Source: Flavilitoribacter sp020436695 | Lineage (GTDB): Bacteria; Bacteroidota; Bacteroidia; Chitinophagales; Saprospiraceae | Reading direction: 5' to 3' | Assembly (NCBI GenBank): GCA_041392665.1 | Contig: JAWKLQ010000021.1 | Span: 1-64,000 of the forward strand | Length of the DNA: 64,000 nucleotides | Part shown: piece by piece, positions 43,090 to 51,336 of the stretch | Numbering within the stretch: position 1 is the first letter of the stretch | Layout of the letters: the number at the start of each line of letters is the position of its first letter | Position numbers and translations under genes: made by a program | Notes under the pieces: generated by a model | What the model was told of the DNA's origin: nothing | What the model saw: the letters and a program-made list of their open reading frames with translations, nothing else | Database searches by the model: none

Positions 43090-44052
43090 ATGGCAAACGT
43101 CTTATGGTTACAGGGAGGAGCATGTAGTGGCAACACGATGTCTTTTCTCGACGCACAGGAGCCGACGGTGGTGGAGTTGATCGTTGATTTCGGTATCAAC
43201 ATTCTCTGGCATCCCACGGTTGGCCTGGAGATCGGCCATCAGGTGTCCGATCTGATGAACGACTGCATTTCCGGTAAAACCCAACTGGATATCTTCGTTT
43301 TCGAGGGTTCCGTTATTGAAGGGCCGAACGGCACCGGTAAAATGAACTACTTTGCCGACCGCCCGATGAAAGACTGGGTGAAAGATCTGGCCGATGCGGC
43401 GCAGTTTGTCGTAGCCATTGGAGACTGTGCCACCTGGGGCGGCATTCCGGCGGTACCGCCTAACCCGAGCGAATCTACGGGTATGCAGTTTCACAAAAGA
43501 AATAAAGGAGGGTATCTCGGTGCTGACTTCGTTTCCAAAGGAGGACTACCGGTGATCAATATACCCGGCTGTCCGGCTCACCCGGATTGGATCACCCAGA
43601 TCCTGGTTGCCATTTCCACCGGACGCATCGGAGATGTACTCATCGACGAGTTCCATCGCCCTAAAACCTTCTTTACCGACTTCGTACAAACCGGTTGCCC
43701 CAATGCCCGGAGTTTTGCCGAGAAGATCGAAGGAGGTTTTGGTAAACGTGGACATGGCTGTTTGTTCTACGAAGTAGGTTGCCGGGGCCCGATGACACGC
43801 GCGAGTTGCAATCGCATCCTTTGGAATCGTCAGTCCAGTAAGACCAGAGCAAACCATCCCTGCCTGGGATGCACTGAGCCGGGATTCCCGCATCACGATC
43901 TCAAAAAAGGAAGTGTATTCAAGACGATGAAGTATCTGGGCTTCCTGCCGCAGGAAGTACCGGCGGGGGAAAGCAAACTTATGTATTGGTTTAAAGCCGG
44001 AGTAGGTAAATTCTCACCATCTCCATCCGAGTTGAAGGAATCTTCCAAATAA
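43090..44052 (+). CDS. hupS: [NiFe]-hydrogenase small subunit, copy 2
   Basis: 320 residues, matching the length of cyanobacterial HupS. It has no Tat signal, as in group 2 uptake hydrogenases. Iron-sulfur ligands appear in GGACSGNT, GDCATWGGI, PGCPAHPDW, QTGCPNARS, GCLFYEVGCRG, RASCNRILW and PCLGCTEPGF. The C-terminal tail is longer and more Ser/Pro-rich than in copy 1 (KFSPSPSELKESSK). It is the genuine partner of HupL, which starts 33 bp later. Upstream lies the best operator array and a TATATTTG promoter. It carries electrons from the NiFe site to an acceptor, in Huc-type enzymes to quinone. Confidence 0.95.
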   Translation: MANVLWLQGGACSGNTMSFLDAQEPTVVELIVDFGINILWHPTVGLEIGHQVSDLMNDCISGKTQLDIFVFEGSVIEGPNGTGKMNYFADRPMKDWVKDLADAAQFVVAIGDCATWGGIPAVPPNPSESTGMQFHKRNKGGYLGADFVSKGGLPVINIPGCPAHPDWITQILVAISTGRIGDVLIDEFHRPKTFFTDFVQTGCPNARSFAEKIEGGFGKRGHGCLFYEVGCRGPMTRASCNRILWNRQSSKTRANHPCLGCTEPGFPHHDLKKGSVFKTMKYLGFLPQEVPAGESKLMYWFKAGVGKFSPSPSELKESSK

Positions 44053-44085
44053 TCATTCTACAACCATTCGTAAATCAAAGATAAA

Positions 44086-45681
44086 ATGGCTTTAAAAGAA
44101 TTGAATATATCTCCGGTTGGACGCGTTGAAGGGGATCTCGATGTAAAAGTATACATGGAGAACGGCGTAGTCACCCGCGCCCACACCCAGGCGGCCATGT
44201 TCCGGGGATTTGAAAAGATCCTGGCCGGAAAGGACCCACAGTCCGGTCTGATCGTCACACCACGTGCCTGCGGTATTTGCGGAGGCTCTCACCTCTATTG
44301 TGCCTCCTCCGCCCTGGACGTAGCCTGGAAGACTACCCTGCCACCCAATGCGCTGCTGTTGCGAGCTATCGGACAGGCCACTGAGACCATTCAAAGTATA
44401 CCACGCTGGTTTTACGCCATCTTCGCTACCGATATGGCCAACAAGAAATTTGCCAATAAGCCGTTGTACCAGGAAGTGGTGAAACGGTTTGCGGCCTACG
44501 TGGGCACTTCTTTCCAGACCGGTGTCACCGCCAGTGGTCGCCCGGTAGAGGTTTACGCACTATTTGGCGGGCAATGGCCGCACTCCAGCTACATGGTACC
44601 TGGAGGTGTGATGTGCGCTCCGACCCTGAAAGATATTACCCGGGCACACGCCATCATGAACCAGTTCCGCAACGATTGGCTCGAACCCGTCTGGCTAGGT
44701 TGCTCCATCGAACGCTACCAGCAGATCAGATCCTGGGACGACATGATGGAATGGCTGGAGGAAAATGAATCTCATCGCAACAGTGATCTGGGTCTATTCC
44801 TGCGTGCAGGGCTAGAATTCGGACTGGATAAATTCGGACAAGGCGTCGGTAAATTCCTGGCCTGGGGTACGTATCTCCACAAGGATATGTACAACAAGCC
44901 CACCATTGAGAGTCGCAACGCGGCTGCCATCAGCCCTGCCGGTTTTTGGGATGGTTCGAAATATTACGATGCCGATCAAAAACAGGTAGCCGAGCACATC
45001 AAGCATGCCTGGTATCTTAACCAGCAGGACGCACTACATCCATTTGATGAGCCCATTCCGACGGCGGCTACCGATTCCAAAAACCTGGAAGATTCCAACT
45101 TTAACGGAAAATACAGCTGGGCCAAAGCCCCGCGCTTCATGGGTATGGCCGCCGAAACCGGCCCGCTGGCCCGCGTAATCATGGCTGCCAATCCAGCTAA
45201 TGGTGCCCATCAGATCCAGGATCCGCTCTTTGCCGATGTTATGGATAAAATGGGCCCGTCGGTGTTCACCCGGGTACTGGCCCGCATGCACGAGGCGCCC
45301 CGTCTCTACAACCTGATTGACGAGTGGTTGCGCCAGATCGACCTGGATGCGGAATTCTACATCAAGCCGACGGAGAGAGACGGTATCGGCTGGGGTGCCA
45401 CCGAAGCGGCACGCGGTGCACTGGCCCACTGGATCAAGATCAAAGATGGTGTGATCGAGAATTACCAGATCATTGCACCCACCACCTGGAATGTAGGTCC
45501 GAATGATACAGAAGGTAAGCCCGGCCCCATCGAATCGGCGCTGGAAGGCACCGAGATCGAAGATCCGCACGATCCGGTCGAAGTGGGCATGGTAGCCCGT
45601 TCTTTTGACAGTTGTCTGGTGTGTACCGTACACGCTCATGACAACAAGACCGGAGAACAACTTGCGAAATTTAAGTTATAG
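44086..45681 (+). CDS. hupL: [NiFe]-hydrogenase large subunit
   Basis: 531 residues, as in cyanobacterial HupL. The N-terminal L1 motif is RACGICGGSH (about 59-68) and the C-terminal L2 motif is DSCLVCTVH (about 507-515), supplying the four Cys that bind Ni and Fe. After the final His comes a 16-residue tail (AHDNKTGEQLAKFKL), normally removed by a maturation protease; its presence fits the protease encoded next. No Tat signal. The L1/L2 forms and length favour group 2a, the family containing the oxygen-tolerant Huc enzyme, but subgroup assignment needs a database search. It follows hupS2 by 33 bp. Confidence 0.96.
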   Translation: MALKELNISPVGRVEGDLDVKVYMENGVVTRAHTQAAMFRGFEKILAGKDPQSGLIVTPRACGICGGSHLYCASSALDVAWKTTLPPNALLLRAIGQATETIQSIPRWFYAIFATDMANKKFANKPLYQEVVKRFAAYVGTSFQTGVTASGRPVEVYALFGGQWPHSSYMVPGGVMCAPTLKDITRAHAIMNQFRNDWLEPVWLGCSIERYQQIRSWDDMMEWLEENESHRNSDLGLFLRAGLEFGLDKFGQGVGKFLAWGTYLHKDMYNKPTIESRNAAAISPAGFWDGSKYYDADQKQVAEHIKHAWYLNQQDALHPFDEPIPTAATDSKNLEDSNFNGKYSWAKAPRFMGMAAETGPLARVIMAANPANGAHQIQDPLFADVMDKMGPSVFTRVLARMHEAPRLYNLIDEWLRQIDLDAEFYIKPTERDGIGWGATEAARGALAHWIKIKDGVIENYQIIAPTTWNVGPNDTEGKPGPIESALEGTEIEDPHDPVEVGMVARSFDSCLVCTVHAHDNKTGEQLAKFKL

Positions 45682-45740
45682 ATTAAAGCATAGATCAGTA
45701 AATAAGTCCGTCAATCCCATCCGTTTGGCGGGCTTAATTC

Positions 45741-45829
45741 ATTCGGACATTAGTCAATGAGTCGTAAGTCGATAGTCGTAAGTCAGTCGATGTATCCAGC
45801 TGACTTACGACTGATGACTCCCAATAATC
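45741..45829. repeat. Dispersed TCGTAAGTC repeat forming a 13-bp hairpin
   Basis: The arms AGTCGTAAGTCAG (45774-45786) and CTGACTTACGACT (45800-45812) are fully complementary around a 13-nt loop. It lies in the 170-bp gap between hupL and the protease gene and could attenuate downstream expression. Same family as at 16786, 28505, 39686 and 41624. Confidence 0.6.
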
Positions 45830-45851
45830 AAATTTTTCCGATCTTTAGCTT

Positions 45852-46331
45852 ATGGAAAGCAAAACGGCAATATTGGGTTTTGGCAACCCGGTTCGCGCCG
45901 ACGACGGCGTGGGCATTTACGTTATTGAACAGTTACAAAAAGAACTTGGGGATGCCGCAAACATCAGCATATTCGATATGGGCACTTCCGCTTTTGAGGT
46001 ACTTTTCAAACTTAAAGGGCACCAAAAGATCATACTGGTAGATGCGGTGATCAATTCCGGTGAAGCGGTTGGAAGTGTTTTCAAACTTCCGGCCTCAGAA
46101 GTAGAAGGGCAGATAGAGGATGATCCCATGGTTTTTCTCCACAGCCTGAAATGGCATCAGGCCCTCTCCTACGCCCGTAAGATGCTGGGCAATGATTATC
46201 CCGAGGATATCGATGTCTATCTGATCGCTATTGAGGATACCCGTTTTAATACCGGCATGGGGGAAGCTGCAAAGGCAGGTGGAGATAAGGTTGCGGCTCT
46301 GTTGCTGGAAGAATTTTCAATTGTCAAATAA
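45852..46331 (+). CDS. Hydrogenase maturation endopeptidase (HupW/HyaD-like)
   Basis: 159 residues. The family opening is GFGNPVRADDGVG (about 9-21), where the acidic residues provide one nickel ligand. The middle Asp appears in IILVDAVINSG (about 61-71) and the His in FLHSLKWHQAL (about 96-106). The enzyme senses Ni insertion and trims the C-terminal tail of the large subunit. It fits HupL just upstream. The motif uses DDG where many orthologues have DEG, as in group 2 maturation proteases. The 3-bp gap to the next gene implies a single transcript. Confidence 0.92.
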   Translation: MESKTAILGFGNPVRADDGVGIYVIEQLQKELGDAANISIFDMGTSAFEVLFKLKGHQKIILVDAVINSGEAVGSVFKLPASEVEGQIEDDPMVFLHSLKWHQALSYARKMLGNDYPEDIDVYLIAIEDTRFNTGMGEAAKAGGDKVAALLLEEFSIVK

Positions 46332-46334
46332 ACC

Positions 46335-46703
46335 ATGTTCATACCACCGAATAAACTGGCCAAAGATCTGAAACGGCAAACTACAGCCGGAAGCAGTATC
46401 CGTCTGCAGTCTTCTCACCTGCTCATTGACCGGGAAATGGCCCAATCAGTCTTTGGTGATGAGGCCAATGTGCATATCGTATACTATCCGGACCGACACA
46501 GCCTGTTGCTGGCGCCCGTATCCGATGAAACCTTCAAAAATCTGCATAAGACCGGCCGGCACATGTTGAAAGACCGCAATTTGCAGGGCGATAAATCAGT
46601 GGCCCTGCATGAGATCCTGATCGATCATCAGGTAGATGACGGCGATCGGGATCTGGTTTATGAATATCAGGCCGGACTCGGCATTTTGATTGTACAACTC
46701 TAA
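46335..46703 (+). CDS. Unknown 122-aa protein in the hydrogenase operon
   Basis: No family recognised. Cytoplasmic, strand-rich, with a segment ANVHIVYYPDRHSLLLAPV that could form a beta-barrel core, and a conserved-looking His/Asp-rich patch (ALHEILIDHQVDDGDRD). It starts 3 bp after the maturation protease and ends 41 bp before the TPR gene, so it is cotranscribed. Unnamed proteins of similar size occur beside group 2a hydrogenases from memory, but this one could not be matched. It may assist assembly or electron transfer. Confidence 0.65.
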   Translation: MFIPPNKLAKDLKRQTTAGSSIRLQSSHLLIDREMAQSVFGDEANVHIVYYPDRHSLLLAPVSDETFKNLHKTGRHMLKDRNLQGDKSVALHEILIDHQVDDGDRDLVYEYQAGLGILIVQL

Positions 46704-46744
46704 AAGACGGAAAAAGAATAAATGAAACTATTAAGAGAATCAAT

Positions 46745-48271
46745 ATGCTGACCATATTTGCTTCATCCGGCACTTTAGCCGAGGTACAGGAAATCATTGA
46801 TAGTGAAGACCGTCTGAACGAGTTGGTATCCGTTGAGGCTTCCCTGGAAAGGCTACCCAGTGCCAGTGGTTTTAGCCTGATCGTTGACGCCAGAGGCATT
46901 ATCCAACCGATAGACTGGGAGAATGTCAGTCCGCCTTATCTTTTTGCCCGGGGAATCTCTTTACAACAAAGCAGTCTACTGGGTATTCTATTTGCCCGCC
47001 TGGGTAATGGCGAAAAGGCATGGTCCTATCTTCAGGAGCATCCCATGCTGGCATTCGACCTGGGAGTGAGTAGCCGCCTGCAACACGGGATCGCTATTGA
47101 TCTTGAGGAGTTTTCCGCCGTATTGCCACACATTGATAAGTCCGATCCATTTGAAAAATACCGTTTACTACATAATGCGGCGGTAGTCAGACACTACGGT
47201 TTTATTGACGATGATCTGCATATCGATGAGGTCATTCACTTTTACCAAAATGCAATTAAACAGGCTCCTGCGAAGGAATACGCGGCTTTTACCGCCCGTC
47301 ATTATGCGGGATTGCTGGTAGATACCGACCAACCGGATAAAGCAGTATCCGTACTGGAGGAGGCGTTGAATGCCGAACTTTCAGAGGACGCCCGTTTCGG
47401 CCTGAAGAGCATATTGACCAATGCCTGGATGAAGCAACTGACCGTTCCGTACGATCCGGCATTACTGGAGCAACTGAAGGCTACACTTTGGGAAGTACTG
47501 CAATACAACGAAAGAAAGGGGCGACAGGCGGAGATCGCTATGCTGCTGGTAGATGCGGCTCATATTGCCAACATTTCGGATAGTTTTTCGGAATCGCTGG
47601 GCTACATCACCCGGGCCATCCGCATTTTTGAAGCGGAAGAACTGGAAGAACTTGCAGCGCAGGCCCACCTACGCAAGGGTACTTTGCTCTATACCTGGGC
47701 CCAGCAGGGTAATCCGCAATTTTATAAACCAGCCATTGATAGTTATCAGCAGGCCTTAAAGGTTTTCCGGCAGGAAGTTACTCCGGACGTATTTGCCGAT
47801 ATCCACCATCATCTGGCCGTATTGTATTCGGAAATGCCTTCCGACAGTAAGAAAAAAGGCATCTGGGCGGGTATTGCCTCAGCTTCCTTCCAGGAGGCTT
47901 TGAACTATTATACCCGGGACAATTTCCCCTATGAATACGGCATGATCTGCAATAACTACGGCAATGCCTTGACGCGTTTTCCGCAGGCCATCCATTCCGA
48001 TAATTTTGAGAAAGCGTTATTCTATTATCAGGAGGCATTGGGGGTTCGCACGCCGGATCAGCCGTACGAACGAGCCATCACGCTGCTCAACTTCCTGGAA
48101 GCCAGCTGGAAGGTAAGCAATGACGAGGAGGGGTTCAACGAAGAGCGCTATAATGATATGGTGGCTAAGGCACAGGAAGTAAAAAGTCTGGTGACCGACG
48201 CCGGTATGCTGGAGGAAGCACAAAAACATCTGGATCTGTTAGAAGAACTGAAGCAAGTGAGCCATGCATGA
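46745..48271 (+). CDS. Tetratricopeptide-repeat protein of the hydrogenase operon
   Basis: 508 residues with no signal peptide. Helical repeats of TPR/SEL type run from about residue 130 to the C-terminus: YAGLLVDTDQPDKAVSVLEEAL, FYKPAIDSYQQALKVF and FEKALFYYQEALGV are the clearest. The N-terminal ~115 residues (SASGFSLIVDARG, IDWENVSPPY) form a distinct domain that was not recognised. TPR proteins are known neighbours of group 2a hydrogenases; a scaffold or assembly role is probable. It overlaps hypA by 8 bp, implying translational coupling. Confidence 0.85.
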   Translation: MLTIFASSGTLAEVQEIIDSEDRLNELVSVEASLERLPSASGFSLIVDARGIIQPIDWENVSPPYLFARGISLQQSSLLGILFARLGNGEKAWSYLQEHPMLAFDLGVSSRLQHGIAIDLEEFSAVLPHIDKSDPFEKYRLLHNAAVVRHYGFIDDDLHIDEVIHFYQNAIKQAPAKEYAAFTARHYAGLLVDTDQPDKAVSVLEEALNAELSEDARFGLKSILTNAWMKQLTVPYDPALLEQLKATLWEVLQYNERKGRQAEIAMLLVDAAHIANISDSFSESLGYITRAIRIFEAEELEELAAQAHLRKGTLLYTWAQQGNPQFYKPAIDSYQQALKVFRQEVTPDVFADIHHHLAVLYSEMPSDSKKKGIWAGIASASFQEALNYYTRDNFPYEYGMICNNYGNALTRFPQAIHSDNFEKALFYYQEALGVRTPDQPYERAITLLNFLEASWKVSNDEEGFNEERYNDMVAKAQEVKSLVTDAGMLEEAQKHLDLLEELKQVSHA

Positions 48272-48623
48272 AATATCCCTGGTCCGATCCATTTTTAATT
48301 CACTGGAAGCGGAATTTTCCGCCGAGGAACTGCAGCGTTTGACCTCTATCAAACTGAAAGTCGGTTTGCTTTCCAATGTAGAACCCTTGTTAATACAAAA
48401 TGCTTTTGAGGCGGTGGCCAGTGCAGAAGATAAATATCAGAACGTTGAGTTACAGGTGGAAACCGTACCGGTAGAGATCTACTGTGAAGCCTGCGATGTT
48501 CATTCGGTTATCGAGCACTATAAATTTGTCTGTAGCAGCTGTGGCCGGCCGAATAATAATGTGGTGAAGGGGATGGAACTGTTGATCCATCAGGTGCATT
48601 TTGCGGAGGAGACTACTGTATAA
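48264..48623 (+). CDS. hypA: Hydrogenase nickel-insertion protein HypA
   Basis: 119 residues. The N-terminal MHE supplies nickel ligands (Met1/His2/Glu3). The zinc ribbon is CEAC (about 74-77) and CSSC (about 91-94), with an IEHYKFV loop between. It delivers Ni together with HypB to the HupL precursor. Its start overlaps the TPR gene. It is separated from the rest of the hyp set (hypB onwards) by an opposite-strand gene pair. Confidence 0.95.
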   Translation: MHEISLVRSIFNSLEAEFSAEELQRLTSIKLKVGLLSNVEPLLIQNAFEAVASAEDKYQNVELQVETVPVEIYCEACDVHSVIEHYKFVCSSCGRPNNNVVKGMELLIHQVHFAEETTV

Positions 48624-48703
48624 TACTCTTACACTGCTGGTTGGAGTTTGCAACTCCAACCTTAGATATTACCCATGGTCCAGTAAAAACTAACAGCCCA
48701 TTC

Positions 48704-49792
48704 TTAAATGCCAGATGACTCGGATCCAACTGATAATTGCGCAATCCACTCCCGGATCAGTTCCACCCCTTCCCGGTGCACCATTCTTCGACCCAATTCA
48801 GGCATCATCGCTCCCGGATCAGTAGAATTCATCCGATATACCAATATGGACTCATCCGGATTTCCGGGCACTATGGAATACAGATGCCCACCGGTGCCTG
48901 CTCCCGCCGAGACTGTCGGCTTGTAGATACCTAAAGCCTTATCCATCTTCGCCTGAGCAGTAAGCGTAAGACCCGATGTATTGGCCGCGCCGTGTGGATT
49001 GTGGCAATGCCCGCAATTGACATCCAGATACGCCAAAGCCCGCTCGTGTATGCTACCGCTTTGCGCATCGTTCCAGACCGCCAGCTGTGCATGTTCTTCT
49101 TCTGCAATATAACCGCTCAGATAACCGATAGCGGACCATTTCTCCAACTGGTTCATCTCCCCATCAGCATAAGTAAAGGGCTTATTGAGATTGGCCGCTT
49201 TAGGTCCGATCGGCACCTGCTGCTCATCAACCGCATGACAGTTCTTACACTGGTTTTTATTGGGAATAATGTAATCCAGTTGCTGGAGTTGACCACTTTT
49301 ATCCGTCCACTCCACTGCTTTGATAGCTCCGGCTACTTCCAGTGAGGCTTCGGTTTGTTCATCATTCCAAACGTAACCGATGGCTTCCCAGGCATCGCCG
49401 CGATTGATCAGCAGCCGGGTTTCCACTATGCGCCGGCTCGTTTCCGGAGCAGTCTCATCTATTTCGTAATAGAAATTCTTGATCAGTACGGTCCCTTCCG
49501 GGAAATCAAGCACGCCGTCTTCGCGGTAAGTAGCCGCACGTCCTTCCGGCATCCAGACGAAACGGGCCTTCTGGGCATAATCGGAGAAAAGGGGCGTATT
49601 CAGATCGTAAGGAAGCACATGCTCGTTCGGTTGCAGATCAGCCAGATCACCGACAAATATATGATATTCGGATAACTGCTCAAAAGCGTGTTCCGGCACC
49701 AGTACTACCCCTTGATCCTTTATGCCACACTGGCTTAACGAAACGCCTGTTCCCACAAAAAACAGAACGATCCAATGTTTTTTCTTCATCAT
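48704..49792 (-). CDS. SO2930-family dihaem c-type cytochrome
   Basis: 362 residues from the chosen start MMKKKHWIVLFFVG, which yields a signal peptide with a Cys (SLSQCG) that may be a lipidation site; the frame opens 46 codons earlier. Two CxxCH motifs are visible: KNCH in NQCKNCHAVDE (about 195) and NCGHCHNPHG (about 275), with Met residues for axial ligation near the C-terminus (MMPELGRRMVHREG). This is the HNE_0200/SO2930 family, which occurs next to a parallel beta-helix protein, as here. Both genes lie opposite to the hydrogenase genes. A redox role is clear; partner and substrate are not. Confidence 0.85.
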   Translation of the reverse strand: MMKKKHWIVLFFVGTGVSLSQCGIKDQGVVLVPEHAFEQLSEYHIFVGDLADLQPNEHVLPYDLNTPLFSDYAQKARFVWMPEGRAATYREDGVLDFPEGTVLIKNFYYEIDETAPETSRRIVETRLLINRGDAWEAIGYVWNDEQTEASLEVAGAIKAVEWTDKSGQLQQLDYIIPNKNQCKNCHAVDEQQVPIGPKAANLNKPFTYADGEMNQLEKWSAIGYLSGYIAEEEHAQLAVWNDAQSGSIHERALAYLDVNCGHCHNPHGAANTSGLTLTAQAKMDKALGIYKPTVSAGAGTGGHLYSIVPGNPDESILVYRMNSTDPGAMMPELGRRMVHREGVELIREWIAQLSVGSESSGI

Positions 49793-49822
49793 AGTAGATA
49801 ACATTGCCCTGTTCCATTGCTT

Positions 49823-49857
49823 CATTGTTTCATTGAATGAACAGCCATGAAACAATG
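49823..49857. repeat. Inverted repeat CATTGTTTCAT...ATGAAACAATG
   Basis: Perfect 11-bp arms (49823-49833 and 49847-49857) with a 13-nt loop, plus outer GTTCCATTG and CAATGGAAC copies. It lies upstream of the dihaem cytochrome gene, between it and the beta-helix gene. It may be a transcription terminator for the latter or a cruciform repeat. Confidence 0.6.
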
Positions 49858-49935
49858 GAACCATGTAGCATCGAATCGCCCGTTGGAGATCCGCATGTTT
49901 AATTTTCATGTTGCATAATTTTATTGACAATGTAC

Positions 49936-51174
49936 TTATTGTACGCTTGCAACATCAAATGCCGGTAATTCACAGTCAAACGGGCTCATGTCCCGGCTCA
50001 GGTTCTTGGCCAGTTCTTCGGGAGCTGTACCCATTGCGGCATTGAGATTTACGAATGATACTTCTCCATTATCGCGGAAGCAATAGCCCGTCAATTTACC
50101 ACTTTCATCCACTGCATCTGGCTTGAAGATACCGTCGGTAATGATATCAACGGGTTCTCCGCCAAAAAGGGCGGTGATCAACTGCCCGAAACGGGTAGTC
50201 GCATCTGCCGGCCCGGCATTACCGGAGATCTCATTATCGTGGATATAGATATTGCTACAGAAAGGATCGTATGCTTCCGACTCGTAAGGCATACCGGTAA
50301 ACAACCAGCTATTGATCGCGACTCCCAGCGTTTTATGATTGGTGATCTGATTGTCGTATAACTCAATGTTGGAGTGCGCCATGAGGATCATCCCGCTTCC
50401 GGGCGGGATCGTACTCACGACCATACCTTCCGGAGCAAAATTTTCACCATTGTTATTCCTGATCACATTATTGTAGAATTTGATCTTATCCCCATTTGCC
50501 TGCGGCAGGTCCGGCATATCGAAAATGAGCATACCGCCGGCATTATCCCAGGCCGTATTGTCGTGCACTTCTCCCATGATGGTGTTTTCGATCTCCAGCC
50601 CGGCAACATTGTCATGCGCCTGATTATTGCGAACCACAACATTCGTACACTGCCCCACGTAGATACCGGCATCCATGGCAAAAGAAGCTGCACAGTTTTC
50701 CATGAGCACCTCTTTACAACTTACCGGATACAGGCCATAGCCGCCATTGGTGGGCAACTTACCACCCGTCCAGGTCGCCTCCAGGTCGCGCATAGTCACG
50801 CCGGTACAATCCTGAACTTTGATAGCATCTCCTTTGGAATCGGCCACCGTAAACCCTTCCAGCGTGATCCCATCGGCATTCTTGACCAGCAGACCCTGGG
50901 CACCTTCAATCTGTTTCTTGAAAGACAAGACCGTCTTACCCTTACCGGCTCCTTTGATGGTTACTTTCGGCACGTCGGTCAGGGACAATGCCCGCTGAAA
51001 TACGAAATGGCCTTCCGGCAAAAGGATCTCCTCCCCTTCCTGCGCATTGATCAACCGCTTTTGCAGTTCGTCGGTCAGACTGGCTGCATCCATAGTCCGA
51101 TCAGCGGGAGAAGCATTCTGGCAACTCAATAACACCAGGATTAACAGGGGGAATAGAAAAAGATGTAACTTCAT
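49936..51174 (-). CDS. Parallel beta-helix repeat lipoprotein (TIGR03805-like)
   Basis: 412 residues with signal peptide and lipobox (LILVLLSCQ). The mature protein opens LTDELQKRLINAQEGEEILL and continues with right-handed beta-helix coils in which N-rich ladders recur (VVVRNNQAHDNVAGLEI, IKFYNNVIRNNNGENF, IELYDNQITNHKTLGV, IYIHDNEISGNAG). Members of this family almost always adjoin an SO2930-type cytochrome, as here (about 140 bp apart, same strand). Such folds often bind or cleave polysaccharide, but no lyase residues were identified. The pair is inserted between hypA and hypB. Confidence 0.85.
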   Translation of the reverse strand: MKLHLFLFPLLILVLLSCQNASPADRTMDAASLTDELQKRLINAQEGEEILLPEGHFVFQRALSLTDVPKVTIKGAGKGKTVLSFKKQIEGAQGLLVKNADGITLEGFTVADSKGDAIKVQDCTGVTMRDLEATWTGGKLPTNGGYGLYPVSCKEVLMENCAASFAMDAGIYVGQCTNVVVRNNQAHDNVAGLEIENTIMGEVHDNTAWDNAGGMLIFDMPDLPQANGDKIKFYNNVIRNNNGENFAPEGMVVSTIPPGSGMILMAHSNIELYDNQITNHKTLGVAINSWLFTGMPYESEAYDPFCSNIYIHDNEISGNAGPADATTRFGQLITALFGGEPVDIITDGIFKPDAVDESGKLTGYCFRDNGEVSFVNLNAAMGTAPEELAKNLSRDMSPFDCELPAFDVASVQ

Positions 51175-51244
51175 TTCTGTAGTTTATTAAAAACTGATAA
51201 GCTCATTATCAGCCAAAAGGTAAGGAAAAAGTAAAGAAGCTTGG

Positions 51245-51283
51245 TTAGAAAATATTTTCTAAAACCTAGAATAATTTTTCTAA
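51245..51283 (+). promoter_or_regulatory. Operator pair of 18-bp palindromes upstream of hypB
   Basis: The distal site, 51245-51262, is perfect: TTAGAAAA-TA-TTTTCTAA. The proximal one, 51266-51283, is CTAGAATA-AT-TTTTCTAA. Centres are 21 bp apart (about two helical turns), so both lie on the same face. The proximal site is centred 24.5 bp upstream of a TAnnTTTG-like -7 element, exactly as at hupS2. Confidence 0.75.
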
Positions 51284-51298
51284 TTAATCAACACTGCC

Positions 51299-51306
51299 TA
51301 AATTGG
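51299..51306 (+). promoter_or_regulatory. -7-like element TAAATTGG of the hypB promoter
   Basis: Matches TAnnTTTG in five of six positions, 31 bp before the hypB start. Its spacing from the palindrome matches that at hupS2, which supports the call. Confidence 0.5.
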
Positions 51307-51336
51307 CCGCTATAGATTAAGCTCATAGATCAAATT

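Noticed and set aside
50374..51132. 252-residue plus-strand frame opposite the beta-helix gene
   Set aside because: It is antisense to a lipoprotein with clear repeats; the composition is typical of a shadow frame.
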